DNA of 64,000 nt from Lachnospiraceae bacterium (GTDB taxonomy: Bacteria; Bacillota; Clostridia; Lachnospirales; Lachnospiraceae). The translations under genes were made by a program, and so were the position numbers. The stretch covers positions 23,857 through 87,856 of the forward strand of contig JAITGA010000013.1 in the NCBI GenBank assembly GCA_031280955.1, in the 5' to 3' direction. A model generated the notes under the pieces. It was not told where the DNA came from, did not search any database, and saw nothing but the letters and a program-made list of their open reading frames with translations. Shown in pieces: positions 9,039 through 16,812 of the stretch (positions within the stretch are counted from its first letter, which is position 1; every line of letters starts with the position of its first letter).

Positions 9039-9740
9039 TTATTGCAAGTTCTTCCATTTTTCGTACAAATCCGGTCGCCTTGCCTTTGTACGTTTGATTG
9101 CTTCATTCTTTTGCCAAGCGATGATTTTGGCGTGGTCGCCGGACAAAAGTATCTCGGGTACATCTTTTCCCTGCCAACTTCGTGGTCTGGTATATTGAGG
9201 CTGTTCCAGCAAAAACCCGCTCAAGCTCTCCGCCTCTATCGACTCGGCATTGCCAAGGACACCGGGTAAAAGCCTTGTTACTGCATCAATCACCACCAAC
9301 GCCGCCAACTCACCGCCGGTCAGGACATAATCACCAATGGAAATCTGGTCAGTCGTGATTTCCTCGATTACCCGTTCATCGACACCCTCATAGTGACCGC
9401 AAAGCAAAATCAAATCATCCTCTGCTGCTAGTGAAGTTGCCACTTTTTGGTCAAAGAGCTTCCCTTGCGGGGTTAAATAAATCGTGCGCGGCTTCTTTGT
9501 CCCGATTTGCTCCTTGATAGCCATGTAAGCGTCATAAATTGGTTGCGCTGTCATCAACATTCCCGCGCCGCCGCCATATGGATAGTCATCGGTCTTCTTG
9601 TGTTTACAGGCACTATGGTCACGGATATTGACGGTGTTTACCTTGATAAAGCCGCTAGTGACAGCTCTCCCGGTGATACTCTTCGTCACTGCCTCGTCAA
9701 TCATTTCCGGAAATAAGGTGAGGACATGAAATCTCATCAT
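9039..9740 (-). CDS. trmD: tRNA (guanine-N1-)-methyltransferase
   Basis: Makes m1G37 in tRNAs, which prevents frameshifting, using S-adenosylmethionine. 233 residues. The knot-forming segments [13 protein letters not shown] and [15 protein letters not shown] are intact, as is the N-terminal [10 protein letters not shown]. Either the ATG at 9740 or the next codon (9737) could be used. The start overlaps the rimM stop by four bases, which indicates translational coupling. Confidence 0.98.
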   Translation of the reverse strand: MMRFHVLTLFPEMIDEAVTKSITGRAVTSGFIKVNTVNIRDHSACKHKKTDDYPYGGGAGMLMTAQPIYDAYMAIKEQIGTKKPRTIYLTPQGKLFDQKVATSLAAEDDLILLCGHYEGVDERVIEEITTDQISIGDYVLTGGELAALVVIDAVTRLLPGVLGNAESIEAESLSGFLLEQPQYTRPRSWQGKDVPEILLSGDHAKIIAWQKNEAIKRTKARRPDLYEKWKNLQ

Positions 9741-10291
9741 AACCCTTTCATGATATGTACACGCATGAATCCTGCCGCAATATTAACATCCAATATACAC
9801 TCACGTATCGCAGGCAGGAGTATTTCCCCACCAACATTTTTTACGACATATACATCATTTGCCCCTGTGCGGAGGACATTGCTTATCTCACCGACCAAGA
9901 CATCGTCAGCAGTAATTACTCGAAGTCCCAGTAAATCAGCGGTGAAGTACTCATTGCTTGCCAGCGGCAAGGCATCCTTTCGTTCAATCAAAAGCCGTGT
10001 TCCCTTTAGCTTTTCGATTTCCTCGATCCGGTCAATTGCCGCGAATTTGACGATTACGAACTTGCCTGCCACCCTCGCTCTTATCACCTCAACCGGTTGA
10101 AGCGGTTTTTCTTGCACAGGTGAGATCTTCATGTTTTCCGGCGGTGCGAACATCACGCTCTTTAGCTTCGCAAATCTTGCGGGATCGTCAGTAGTCGGAA
10201 AAACCTTTGCTTCGCCATGAAGTCCGTGAGGTGAAGCGATTACCCCCACCTGTAGGGTATCCTGCAAGCTATCTTGCAAGTTGTCCTGCAT
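9737..10291 (-). CDS. rimM: 16S rRNA processing protein RimM
   Basis: Assists maturation of the 30S head, binding S19. 184 residues. Residues 1-25 are an unusual glutamine/aspartate-rich start with a repeated [11 protein letters not shown] pattern, also visible as a short DNA repeat around 10245-10285. The conserved [17 protein letters not shown] follows, and the PRC-barrel domain contains LLGLRVI and EILLPAI. It is the normal partner of trmD and rpsP. Confidence 0.95.
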   Translation of the reverse strand: MQDNLQDSLQDTLQVGVIASPHGLHGEAKVFPTTDDPARFAKLKSVMFAPPENMKISPVQEKPLQPVEVIRARVAGKFVIVKFAAIDRIEEIEKLKGTRLLIERKDALPLASNEYFTADLLGLRVITADDVLVGEISNVLRTGANDVYVVKNVGGEILLPAIRECILDVNIAAGFMRVHIMKGL

Positions 10292-10309
10292 ATCTTCCTC
10301 TTTCGCTGT

Positions 10310-10537
10310 TTACATTATTTCCACATCTACCCGCTTGTTTTCCTTGGTTGATGCCGCCTTGACCAGAGCACGGATGGATTTGGCTATCCGCCCTTGCTTG
10401 CCGATTACTTTGCCCATGTCAGTCGGAGCAACATGAAGCTCCAAAATGAGCTGATTGCCCTCGTCTCTTTCAATAACCACGACATCCTCAGGATTATCAA
10501 CAAGTGATTTGGCGATTATTTCCACTAATTCCTTCAT
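10310..10537 (-). CDS. khpA: KH-domain RNA-binding protein KhpA (YlqC)
   Basis: Single KH domain with the GKQGRIAKSIRALVKAA loop (GxxG form GKQG) that binds RNA. In other Gram-positives KhpA forms a heterodimer with KhpB/EloR. About 75 residues from the ATG at 10537, which has AAAGGATG upstream; the in-frame ATG at 10549 directly abuts AAAGG and is less likely. It lies between rpsP and rimM, its usual place. Confidence 0.93.
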   Translation of the reverse strand: MKELVEIIAKSLVDNPEDVVVIERDEGNQLILELHVAPTDMGKVIGKQGRIAKSIRALVKAASTKENKRVDVEIM

Positions 10538-10562
10538 ACTCGCACCCATCCTTTCCGACTCA

Positions 10563-10811
10563 TCAGTCTTTTTTGATTCCGGCGATTTTTAACAGCTTGG
10601 CGACTGATTGTGTGGGTTGTGCGCCATTAGCCAGCCATTTTTTTGCCAGTTCTTCATTGACGATAATAGTACTGGGATCGGTATTGGGATTATATGTACC
10701 GATTTCCTCAATGAAACGCCCATCACGGGGCGAGCGTGAATCAGCAACGACGATGCGGTAATGCGGCACCTTCTTTTGCCCTATTCTCTTCAATCTGATC
10801 TTTACTGCCAT
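10563..10811 (-). CDS. rpsP: 30S ribosomal protein S16
   Basis: 82 residues, complete. It starts [24 protein letters not shown] (shown in part) and has [12 protein letters not shown], both invariant in S16. It is located 16 bp after ffh and 13 bp before khpA on the same strand, so it belongs to the ylxM-ffh operon. Confidence 0.98.
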   Translation of the reverse strand: MAVKIRLKRIGQKKVPHYRIVVADSRSPRDGRFIEEIGTYNPNTDPSTIIVNEELAKKWLANGAQPTQSVAKLLKIAGIKKD

Positions 10812-10827
10812 CTTTCTTCCTCCATTT

Positions 10828-12198
10828 CTAAAAAGGTCGGGTCATATTAGACATATTCGCCATTCCCAGTCCTCGGCCTTTTTTGCCACCCATCAGTCCC
10901 GGCATTTGCTTCATCATCTTCTGTGATTGTTCAAACTGCTTGATGAAACGATTGACGATACTGACATCGACCCCTGCACCGCGGGCGATCCGCCCTTTTC
11001 GACTATAATTAAGGAGCTTGGGATTACGCCGCTCCTTTGGCGTCATTGAAAGAATAATTGCCTCCATATGGGCTAGTTGCCTGTCATCAAGGCTTGCTTC
11101 GAGAGTTTTCATTTGCTTACCCATCCCCGGCATCATTGAAAGCAGTGATGTCAAACCACCCATTTTTCTCATTTGTTTCATGCTTTCCAAATAATCCTCA
11201 AAGTCAAACTTGCCCTTTTGCATCCGCGAAGCCATTTCCCGCTGTGACTGTTCATCGAGATCGAGTTGGCTTTCCGCTTTCTCTATCAAAGAGAGGATGT
11301 CACCCATGCCGAGTATCCGCCCCGCCATCCGTTCGGGATGAAATTGCTCCAAGTCGGCAAGCTTTTCTCCCATGCCGACATACATAATCGGCTTACCGGT
11401 GATGAACTTGATCGATAAGGCAGCTCCGCCCCTCGTGTCACTGTCCATCTTCGCCAACACGACCCCATCGAGTCCAATTTGACGTTCAAACTCACTGGCG
11501 GCATTGACGGCATCCTGTCCCGTCATCGCATCTACTACCAACAAGGTCTGATGAACGGTGACAGCTTCTTTGATGGCAGCCAGTTCTGCCATCATCTCCT
11601 CGTCAACATGTAAACGTCCGGCGGTATCTAAGATGACTACATTGTGGCCGTTTTTTGCCGCATGTCCGTAAGCGGCGGCGGCGATATACGGCGGTTTTTC
11701 CTTGTCGCCTAGGGAAAAGAAGTCGATTCCTTGCTTGTTGGCATTTATTTCCAACTGTTCAATCGCTGCCGGGCGATAAATATCACAGGCAACCAGTAGT
11801 GATTTTTTGCCTTTCTTGATTAGTTGTCCGGCTATTTTGGCGGCGGTGGTGGTTTTACCCGCACCTTGCAAGCCGCACATCATTATAACCGTAATCGCCT
11901 TACCGGGAGCAAATTCCAGTTCTGCTGCTTCCTGCCCCATCAAGGCGGTCAGCTCTTCGTTGACAATTTTGATAACCATCTGCCCCGGACTGATACCGCT
12001 CAGGACATTGGCTCCCACGGCACGCTCTTCAACGGCTTTGATGAACTCCTTTACGACACGGAAATTGACATCTGCTTCCAGAAGTGCCATCTTCACTTCC
12101 CTTACGGCAGCACGGACATCAGCCTCGCTAAGCCGTCCCTTGCTCCGCAGGTTTTTGAAAACATTATTTAGTTTGTCCGTCAGGCTTTCAAAAGGCAT
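10828..12198 (-). CDS. ffh: Signal recognition particle protein Ffh
   Basis: SRP54 GTPase that, with 4.5S/6S-type SRP RNA, targets nascent membrane and secreted proteins. 456 residues. The N-domain helices (1-90) are followed by [15 protein letters not shown] (G1), DTAGRLHVD (G3), [14 protein letters not shown] (G4) and a methionine-rich M domain from about 300, ending in a Gly/Met-rich tail. ylxM is directly upstream. The partner gene ftsY, often adjacent, is not in the window. Confidence 0.98.
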   Translation of the reverse strand: MPFESLTDKLNNVFKNLRSKGRLSEADVRAAVREVKMALLEADVNFRVVKEFIKAVEERAVGANVLSGISPGQMVIKIVNEELTALMGQEAAELEFAPGKAITVIMMCGLQGAGKTTTAAKIAGQLIKKGKKSLLVACDIYRPAAIEQLEINANKQGIDFFSLGDKEKPPYIAAAAYGHAAKNGHNVVILDTAGRLHVDEEMMAELAAIKEAVTVHQTLLVVDAMTGQDAVNAASEFERQIGLDGVVLAKMDSDTRGGAALSIKFITGKPIMYVGMGEKLADLEQFHPERMAGRILGMGDILSLIEKAESQLDLDEQSQREMASRMQKGKFDFEDYLESMKQMRKMGGLTSLLSMMPGMGKQMKTLEASLDDRQLAHMEAIILSMTPKERRNPKLLNYSRKGRIARGAGVDVSIVNRFIKQFEQSQKMMKQMPGLMGGKKGRGLGMANMSNMTRPF

Positions 12199-12213
12199 AT
12201 GCTTTCTTTCTTG

Positions 12214-12296
12214 GGGTTACGTCTCGATGGCGGCTTTATTGCTGTCGTTAGTTCGGGTTACGTCTCGATGGCGGCTTTTATCGCTGTCGTTAGTTC
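12214..12296. repeat. 41/42-bp tandem duplication containing the ylxM stop codon
   Basis: The segment 12214-12254 is repeated at 12255-12296 with one inserted base and one substitution. The right-hand copy encodes the last codons and TAA of ylxM. The left-hand copy lies after the stop, and its inserted-base difference puts its duplicated tail in another frame. It looks like a local duplication at the 3' end of ylxM just before ffh. Confidence 0.85.
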
Positions 12297-12635
12297 GTTG
12301 ACTCGTTCGGTCAATGAGGATGTAATAGCACAGTTTGGCATGATTTCCTGCAATTCACGCTCATACGCCATGAACACCGCTGATAACTCGTCAGTTTTTT
12401 CCATGATAGTCCCCAGTCGAGCTATAATCCCCAGTTTGTCCTCATATTCTTGCAAAGTGTGTCCGCAACGGGTGATAACATCATGTGCCGCCTGCCTGCT
12501 GACCTGATACTCCTCGGCAATTTCGCTAAGCGACAAGTCATGATAGACGAAATCCTCAAATATCTTCCGTTGGTGGGGATTGAGCAGCTCACCGTAGGTA
12601 TCATATAGTATCCCTTGTATGACTATCTTTTCCAT
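12258..12635 (-). CDS. ylxM: YlxM/p13-like DNA-binding regulatory protein
   Basis: 125 residues from the ATG at 12635. A sigma-factor-like helix-turn-helix (LNPHQRKIFEDFVYHDLS, then IAEEYQVSRQAAHDVI) is followed by a coiled-coil tail. In other Firmicutes YlxM stimulates SRP GTPase activity. The longer frame to 12671 would start inside the terminator hairpin and has no ribosome binding site. The ATG at 12635 also has none, and the promoter lies immediately upstream, so a leaderless mRNA is likely. Its 3' end is duplicated in tandem (12214-12296). Confidence 0.88.
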   Translation of the reverse strand: MEKIVIQGILYDTYGELLNPHQRKIFEDFVYHDLSLSEIAEEYQVSRQAAHDVITRCGHTLQEYEDKLGIIARLGTIMEKTDELSAVFMAYERELQEIMPNCAITSSLTERVNELTTAIKAAIET

Positions 12636-12668
12636 CAAGATGTATAATACCACAAAAAAATGCCCTGT
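12618..12668. repeat. Direct repeat, copy A (ylxM start and terminator T-tract)
   Basis: 51 bp, repeated at 13445-13494 with two mismatches and one base fewer. Copy A contains the first codons of ylxM, its -10 region and the terminator T-tract. Together the copies flank the 776-bp segment that holds the truncated chemoreceptor-like gene. Confidence 0.85.
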
Positions 12669-12671
12669 CAA
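12644..12671 (-). promoter_or_regulatory. Promoter of the ylxM-ffh-ribosomal operon
   Basis: On the minus strand TTGACA (12671-12666), a 16-bp spacer and TATTAT (12649-12644). Transcription should begin near 12637, only about two bases before the ylxM ATG at 12635. The -35 box lies inside the 3' arm of the terminator hairpin at 12663-12690. Confidence 0.7.
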
Positions 12672-12690
12672 GTGTTTTCTCTTGACAGGG
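12654..12690 (-). terminator. Rho-independent terminator after the MCP-like gene
   Basis: A perfect 10-bp inverted repeat, CCCTGTCAAG at 12663-12672 and CTTGACAGGG at 12681-12690 with an 8-base loop. On the minus strand it is followed by CA and seven T (12660-12654). It would stop transcription from the gene at 12772-13416 before ylxM. It overlaps the ylxM promoter. Confidence 0.8.
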
Positions 12691-12771
12691 GGTGGTGGGG
12701 TGGGCGGTAATCGTATCTTTCAACAGCATACGGGTATCTAACTCTTTCGGTCTTGGTATTTTCCCCGCAAC

Positions 12772-13416
12772 TCACGATTTAGCCCTTACTAACAAGAGCA
12801 AAGCAGCAGACATACCAGATATGGTTGTCATCGCCAGAATCAAAACCATGACTATCAACGAGCTGCTGGTACTACGTTCGTATACAGAGTAATAAGTATC
12901 TTCCAATAATTCCCGGCACATATGTGACATCAAACGGATTCTACCATCAATCGTTTGGCTGTCAGAAGTGATATCTGCCATCAACGTTTCCATTGCCGTA
13001 TCATTCCCGCTTTTGGCAAGTTCTGTTAATTCGCCTAGAGCTTTCTTATAGATGACCATCATCGCCGCTGTTTCCTCGACTATGTCATGTGAAGAGAGTA
13101 AATCTCTGGAAAAATTAGTTAGCGATTCATCTATACTTGCCATATTTACGGAAATTGCTCCTTCCAACCAGATAATAGCCTCGATATCACCGCTGTTATG
13201 GAGTATATTGTCGTTTATTCTTTTAATCCTTTCAAGTGACAACTCGATCGAATGTAGTTCATTATATTTTTTATTATATACCTGTATTCGGTATAGATTG
13301 CTTTGATAGTCTCTATTGTTGGCTGCCAAAAGCTGTAAAAGAACAAAAGAGAAAAAGATAACTTTCAATCCTATGATAACGAGAAGTATCTGTACTATCT
13401 TGATATATTTATTCAT
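12772..13416 (-). CDS. Truncated chemoreceptor-like four-helix-bundle sensor
   Basis: 214 residues from the ATG at 13416, which follows GGGGAG by eight bases. A membrane helix (about residues 6-30) is followed by a roughly 150-residue all-helical extracytoplasmic region resembling the 4HB_MCP ligand-binding domain, then a second membrane helix (185-210). The protein ends four residues after it. The HAMP and methyl-accepting signalling domains of a chemoreceptor are absent, so it is a truncated receptor or a stand-alone sensor. A terminator follows directly, and a 50-bp direct repeat flanks the gene. Recognition of the helical domain is by pattern only. Confidence 0.6.
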   Translation of the reverse strand: MNKYIKIVQILLVIIGLKVIFFSFVLLQLLAANNRDYQSNLYRIQVYNKKYNELHSIELSLERIKRINDNILHNSGDIEAIIWLEGAISVNMASIDESLTNFSRDLLSSHDIVEETAAMMVIYKKALGELTELAKSGNDTAMETLMADITSDSQTIDGRIRLMSHMCRELLEDTYYSVYERSTSSSLIVMVLILAMTTISGMSAALLLLVRAKS

Positions 13417-13444
13417 CAACTTTGCTCCCCAGATCAATCACTTT

Positions 13445-13494
13445 TATGACTATCTTTTCCATCAAGATAAATAATACCACAAAAAATGCCCTGT
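13445..13494. repeat. Direct repeat, copy B
   Basis: Copy of 12618-12668. It keeps the ylxM start codon with the first six codons, the -10 region and the T-tract, but only the inner half of the terminator stem. On the minus strand it lies just upstream of the chemoreceptor-like gene, so it may supply part of that gene's promoter. Confidence 0.85.
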
Positions 13495-13506
13495 GTGGTG
13501 ATGGGG

Positions 13507-13674
13507 TTATATCAAACCCAAATACTTCTCAAAAAATTTGCGTAATTTGGTAATCACTTTTTGTTTCTTTTCTTGCCTGTTACTGCCAAAACGTGACACG
13601 GGTGGCAGAATTTTATCAATGTCTGTGCCGGTTGTTTTCAAAGCTCCGTCACGGAACGAGTTGTTGATAAACCT
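13507..13674 (-). pseudogene. 3' remnant of a type I restriction hsdR gene
   Basis: An open stretch of 55 codons ending at the TAA at 13507 encodes FINNSFRDGALKTTGTDIDK followed by ILPPVSRFG, KKQKVITKL and FFEKYLGL. This matches, as far as I recall, the C-terminal end of HsdR subunits of type I restriction enzymes. There is no start codon and the frame closes with a TGA at 13675-13677. The upstream half overlaps, in another frame, the end of the MNT gene. No other hsd gene is in the window. The family call is from memory of the motif. Confidence 0.5.
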
Positions 13675-13988
13675 TCATCATCGTCTTTATCTCCGATAAA
13701 AATTACTCCTACTCTGTCGATATGTTCACGAAATGCGACTGTGGTTATAGATTCGTAATTTACCACATCGAACTCGTAAATCACGTTCAATTCATCGAGA
13801 GCACTTTTGATTTTTTCGGCATCAAAAACATCCATTTTGCCGAAAACGCAAATATCTACATCAGAATATTTTTTATGAGTTCCTTTTGCTCTCGAGCCGA
13901 AAATAACAGCTTTTGATATAAAATCAAAAGAATTCATGGTGTCGATTATTTGAGTAAAAGCATTATCGGATATTCCGAATTTATTCAT
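13638..13988 (-). CDS. MNT-type nucleotidyltransferase antitoxin
   Basis: 116 residues with the minimal nucleotidyltransferase motif VIFGSRAKGTHKKYSDVDICV and a further aspartate in EFDVVNY. Such proteins partner HEPN toxins; some inactivate the toxin by adding AMP to it. It starts with ATGA overlapping the HEPN stop by four bases. The last 12 or so residues (after GDKDDD) are coded by DNA that in another frame is the hsdR relic, so the natural C-terminus has probably been replaced by a junction. Confidence 0.88.
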   Translation of the reverse strand: MNKFGISDNAFTQIIDTMNSFDFISKAVIFGSRAKGTHKKYSDVDICVFGKMDVFDAEKIKSALDELNVIYEFDVVNYESITTVAFREHIDRVGVIFIGDKDDDEGLSTTRSVTEL

Positions 13989-14419
13989 ATTCCTAACCTC
14001 TTTACAGAGAAATACTCGTACACTTTGATTATTTCCGGAAGATATTCATTTTTAAGTTTTATCAAAGTTGCGTTGAATTTTGTTATGTCATAAGTATGTG
14101 ACATCAAGTTTCGTTTTTCGTGCATATCAAGCAGTATTTCACCATCGACATCCATTTTTTCAAGCAAATTAGAACTTGCCGCCGCTTTGATTACGTTTTT
14201 GGGAGAAATAATTTCAATATCGACTTTTTCATTTTGCAAATAATCTTTCATGGTTTTCCAAAGCAATTCAAAGGTGTATTCAAACCTTTGAATTAGCCCC
14301 TCTTTTTGTAAATCGTCGAAATCATCAATCTCCTTTTCTTCCAAAGCACTACGTAGAAGCGTGTATGCCTTTGAAAAATTATCAAATCGTTGTTGCCAGC
14401 GAATATCTTGATTGTTCAT
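13985..14419 (-). CDS. HEPN-domain toxin (HI0074 family)
   Basis: All-helical protein of about 144 residues, annotated in relatives as nucleotidyltransferase substrate-binding protein. The RNase signature R-x4-H is present as RNLMSH in EKRNLMSHTYD. It probably cleaves RNA when not neutralised by the MNT partner. The ATG at 14419 is chosen because GGAG lies nine bases before it; earlier in-frame ATGs at 14434 and 14428 lack spacing. It is toxin-first and coupled to the antitoxin. Confidence 0.87.
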   Translation of the reverse strand: MNNQDIRWQQRFDNFSKAYTLLRSALEEKEIDDFDDLQKEGLIQRFEYTFELLWKTMKDYLQNEKVDIEIISPKNVIKAAASSNLLEKMDVDGEILLDMHEKRNLMSHTYDITKFNATLIKLKNEYLPEIIKVYEYFSVKRLGI

Positions 14420-14433
14420 CTTATTCATCTCCA

Positions 14434-14488
14434 TTCAGATGGTTACAGATTGTAGTCTGTTTATTTCAGATGGTTAGTACCACTAACC
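14434..14488. promoter_or_regulatory. Candidate operator region of the HEPN/MNT pair
   Basis: TTCAGATGGTTA occurs twice (14434-14445 and 14465-14476), 31 bp apart. The second copy overlaps a perfect inverted repeat, GGTTAGT ACC ACTAACC at 14472-14488. The region lies between the rsfS stop and the HEPN start. It could be an operator or, for the hairpin, the 3' end of the rsfS transcript. Confidence 0.35.
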
Positions 14489-14490
14489 GA

Positions 14491-15009
14491 CTACTCTCCC
14501 TCAATCTCAACAATTATCTCATCAATCGACCGCCGCAGTTCATTAACCCTGCTCCCCAGCTCAATCACTTTGCCATCGCTCCACAAGCGTTCCAGATTAT
14601 AGAACAAGCGGTTTTCTTTGTCAAAGATATGGATGATGATATCTCCATAGTCAAGCAGTACCCAGTTGGCGCTGTTTCGCCCCTCTATTTGCCGAAGCTT
14701 TTGTCCATGTTTGGCTAGTTCTCGCTCCACCCCATCGGACAAAGCCTCGATTTGATTGCGATTCGTCCCGCTTGCCAAGATGAAATAATCACCGAGACTG
14801 GATATTTGGTTAATCTCTATCACCCGGATATCCTCGGCTTTTTTGTTTTCGAGGGCAGTAACGGCGAGCTTCGCCAACATCAAGGAATACTCTATCGAAT
14901 TACTATCACTAAAGCTATCAGCTTCAGAAGACCCGGTAAGCGTGTTATCTGCGTGGAGGTCATCATTTACTGATGTTGGATTGTTTGACTTTTCTACTTT
15001 GACATTCAC
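14491..15009 (-). CDS. rsfS: Ribosome silencing factor RsfS
   Basis: Binds L14 and blocks subunit joining when nutrients are scarce. 172 residues, longer than the usual 110-120: it carries about 38 extra acidic/serine-rich residues at the N-terminus and a charged tail after residue 150. The core has DIRVIEI, LGDYFILASGTNRNQIEALS, EGRNSANWVLLDYGDIIIHIF and FYNLERLW. The start is a GTG at 15009 with GGAG eight bases upstream. Confidence 0.95.
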   Translation of the reverse strand: MNVKVEKSNNPTSVNDDLHADNTLTGSSEADSFSDSNSIEYSLMLAKLAVTALENKKAEDIRVIEINQISSLGDYFILASGTNRNQIEALSDGVERELAKHGQKLRQIEGRNSANWVLLDYGDIIIHIFDKENRLFYNLERLWSDGKVIELGSRVNELRRSIDEIIVEIEGE

Positions 15010-15012
15010 GTT

Positions 15013-15597
15013 TCAATCTCCATTTTCTGTTTGGCGGTAGTACTCATATGTTTCCTTGGTCATCGGATCTATTTCGCTTCCATGTGAATCCAGATAGCTG
15101 AGGACATCGGCAACGATCATTGTCAGAGCCTTGTCAAGGTCAACAAATGCCTCACGGCGGATCGCCTCCAGATTCGGTTTCTGACGGCGACCGGGTTCAA
15201 TGTAATCAGCAATATATACTATTTTTTCCAGCGTTGTCATCGCCGGGCGACCGGTGGTATGATTAAGGATAGCTTGAATTATCTCATCATCGACGATGCT
15301 GTACTTGTCCATCGCAATGAAACTGCCGACCTTGGCATGGAGTAAGGAGGGATTGCGGCGTTCAATTTCATTGATATCTACATGATGTTTTTCGCAGATG
15401 GCAATCTTTTTTTGATTCTCCACGCACTTGCCGCAATCGTGCAAAAGACCTATAATCTGTGCCTTGCGAATATCAGCCCCGTGACACATCGCCAAGGCAG
15501 CGGCAGTGTACGTCACCCCCAAGGTATGCTCATAACGCTTCGTGTCGAGGGATTTCTCGATTGAACGCCTGATTTTGAAAACATCTGATTCTTTCAT
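15013..15597 (-). CDS. yqeK: HD-domain nucleotide hydrolase YqeK
   Basis: 194 residues. The HD signature HDCGKC, the first histidine in RYEHTLGV and the later HAKVGSF and NHTTGRPAMT mark the YqeK family, which hydrolyses Ap4A symmetrically. The start at 15597 follows AAAGGAGGG; the longer frame from 15630 has no such site. It lies between nadD and rsfS, the conserved order. Confidence 0.95.
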   Translation of the reverse strand: MKESDVFKIRRSIEKSLDTKRYEHTLGVTYTAAALAMCHGADIRKAQIIGLLHDCGKCVENQKKIAICEKHHVDINEIERRNPSLLHAKVGSFIAMDKYSIVDDEIIQAILNHTTGRPAMTTLEKIVYIADYIEPGRRQKPNLEAIRREAFVDLDKALTMIVADVLSYLDSHGSEIDPMTKETYEYYRQTENGD

Positions 15598-15644
15598 TTT
15601 GCCCTCCTTTGTGAGATTGCGTAGCTCCACTTAGTGATACTGCT

Positions 15645-16322
15645 TTATTCACCACCCCTATATAGCCCATTATCAACAATATAGTCGATAACCGCTTCTG
15701 GCAACTGTGTCTTTAGTTTCGCAACTTCCATACCCTCTTTTAGCATCTGTCTGATACCCCGTGAGGAAATGTCGATTTTTTCCATCGGTATCATACGAAT
15801 ATCAGCATGATATTTCTTTTTCATACTGATGATATGTTGATCTAAACTCCCCTCTTCCTCATCACCACGGGCAAAAACACCAAGCACGGCATTTCTGAAA
15901 ATCAACTCGGCATTTTTCCATGTCTCGATAGAGCAAAAAGCATCACTGCCGAGTATGAAAAAGAGCTTTGCCTTGGGGAAAAGTACGCCTATTTCCCTCA
16001 GGGTTTCATAAGTATATGACGAACCTGGACGATTCACTTCAATAGCAGAGACCGACAAAAGAGGTTCATTTACCACTGCCAGTTCGGTCAGATGTAACCG
16101 TATCGCCGCCGCCGTGACTTGATATACCGTGTTAAATCCCACCGTGTGTGGGTTTGGGTTTCCCTCTGACTGCGTCATGGTTTTCATATACGGATTGCCA
16201 TTCGGAATCAAAAGAACCCTGTCGAGCTGCAAATACTCCTGCGCCGCCTTGGCGATACATATATGTCCATTATGTATCGGATCAAAAGTTCCGCCCAATA
16301 TACCCAATCTCGATACTTGCAT
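15645..16322 (-). CDS. nadD: Nicotinate-mononucleotide adenylyltransferase
   Basis: Makes NaAD from NaMN and ATP in NAD synthesis. 225 residues from the ATG at 16322 (AAGGGAC upstream). It has the nucleotide-binding GILGGTFDPIHNGH and the C-terminal ISSRGIRQML motif. Upstream in-frame codons to 16346 lack a ribosome binding site. Confidence 0.97.
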   Translation of the reverse strand: MQVSRLGILGGTFDPIHNGHICIAKAAQEYLQLDRVLLIPNGNPYMKTMTQSEGNPNPHTVGFNTVYQVTAAAIRLHLTELAVVNEPLLSVSAIEVNRPGSSYTYETLREIGVLFPKAKLFFILGSDAFCSIETWKNAELIFRNAVLGVFARGDEEEGSLDQHIISMKKKYHADIRMIPMEKIDISSRGIRQMLKEGMEVAKLKTQLPEAVIDYIVDNGLYRGGE

Positions 16323-16398
16323 ATTATTGTCCCTTGGGCAAACCATTCCACACCACTACTTGCTGCGGATTAGTCACCGCATCTGGTCTTAAATAAAT

Positions 16399-16468
16399 GG
16401 ATTGCTTCGGCGTGTAAACCGCCTCGCAATGACAGCACACGAACTTTGCTTTGCAAAGTTCTTAGTGC
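16399..16468. repeat. Dispersed modular repeat copy (modules 1 and 2)
   Basis: GGATTGCTTCGGCG ... CGCCTCGCAATGAC, then a hairpin GAACTTTGC TT TGCAAAGTTC bracketed by GCAC and GTGC. The stem differs in sequence from the 5593 copy but pairing is kept. It lies in the 184-bp gap between nadD and yhbY, which holds nothing else except the tandem repeat at 16481. Confidence 0.8.
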
Positions 16469-16480
16469 GGTAATTTCCTA

Positions 16481-16514
16481 CCACGGCAATTTATTGCCAC
16501 GGCAATTTATTGCC
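16481..16514. repeat. 16-bp tandem palindrome across the yhbY stop codon
   Basis: CCACGGCAATTTATTG occurs twice in tandem (16481-16496, 16497-16512). Each unit, with its flank, forms the palindrome GGCAAT AA ATTGCC. The yhbY TAA (16507-16509) lies inside one unit. Confidence 0.75.
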
Positions 16515-16812
16515 TGGGTAGTTTAATGATCGGCTTGTCCTTGTCCTGACGGAAAAGTACTATCTTTCTGCCGACTACCCTTACCACCTCGGAGCGAGTG
16601 CGCCCGCCAAGTGCCTCCGCCAACTCACGGGGGTCGTCGAGACAATTGTTGAGTACCGACAGCTTCACCAGCTCACGGCAGTTGAAAGTCTCATTGACTG
16701 CCTCGGATAGCTCAGGAGTGAGTCCTGATTTGCCAATCTGAAGCACAGGGGTCAGCCCATGCGCCAAACTACTCAAATATGCCCTCTGTTTGCTTGTCAA
16801 TTCTTTATTCAT
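16507..16812 (-). CDS. yhbY: YhbY RNA-binding protein (CRM domain)
   Basis: 101 residues from the ATG at 16812. It has the CRM-domain pattern LTSKQRAYLSSLAHGL, PVLQIGKSGLTPEL and the glycine-rich VVRVVGRKIVLFRQ. YhbY binds pre-50S particles. The start overlaps the obgE stop by eight bases (ATGAATAA), so translation is coupled; the frame extends to a TTG at 16821 that is not needed. Confidence 0.95.
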   Translation of the reverse strand: MNKELTSKQRAYLSSLAHGLTPVLQIGKSGLTPELSEAVNETFNCRELVKLSVLNNCLDDPRELAEALGGRTRSEVVRVVGRKIVLFRQDKDKPIIKLPRQ

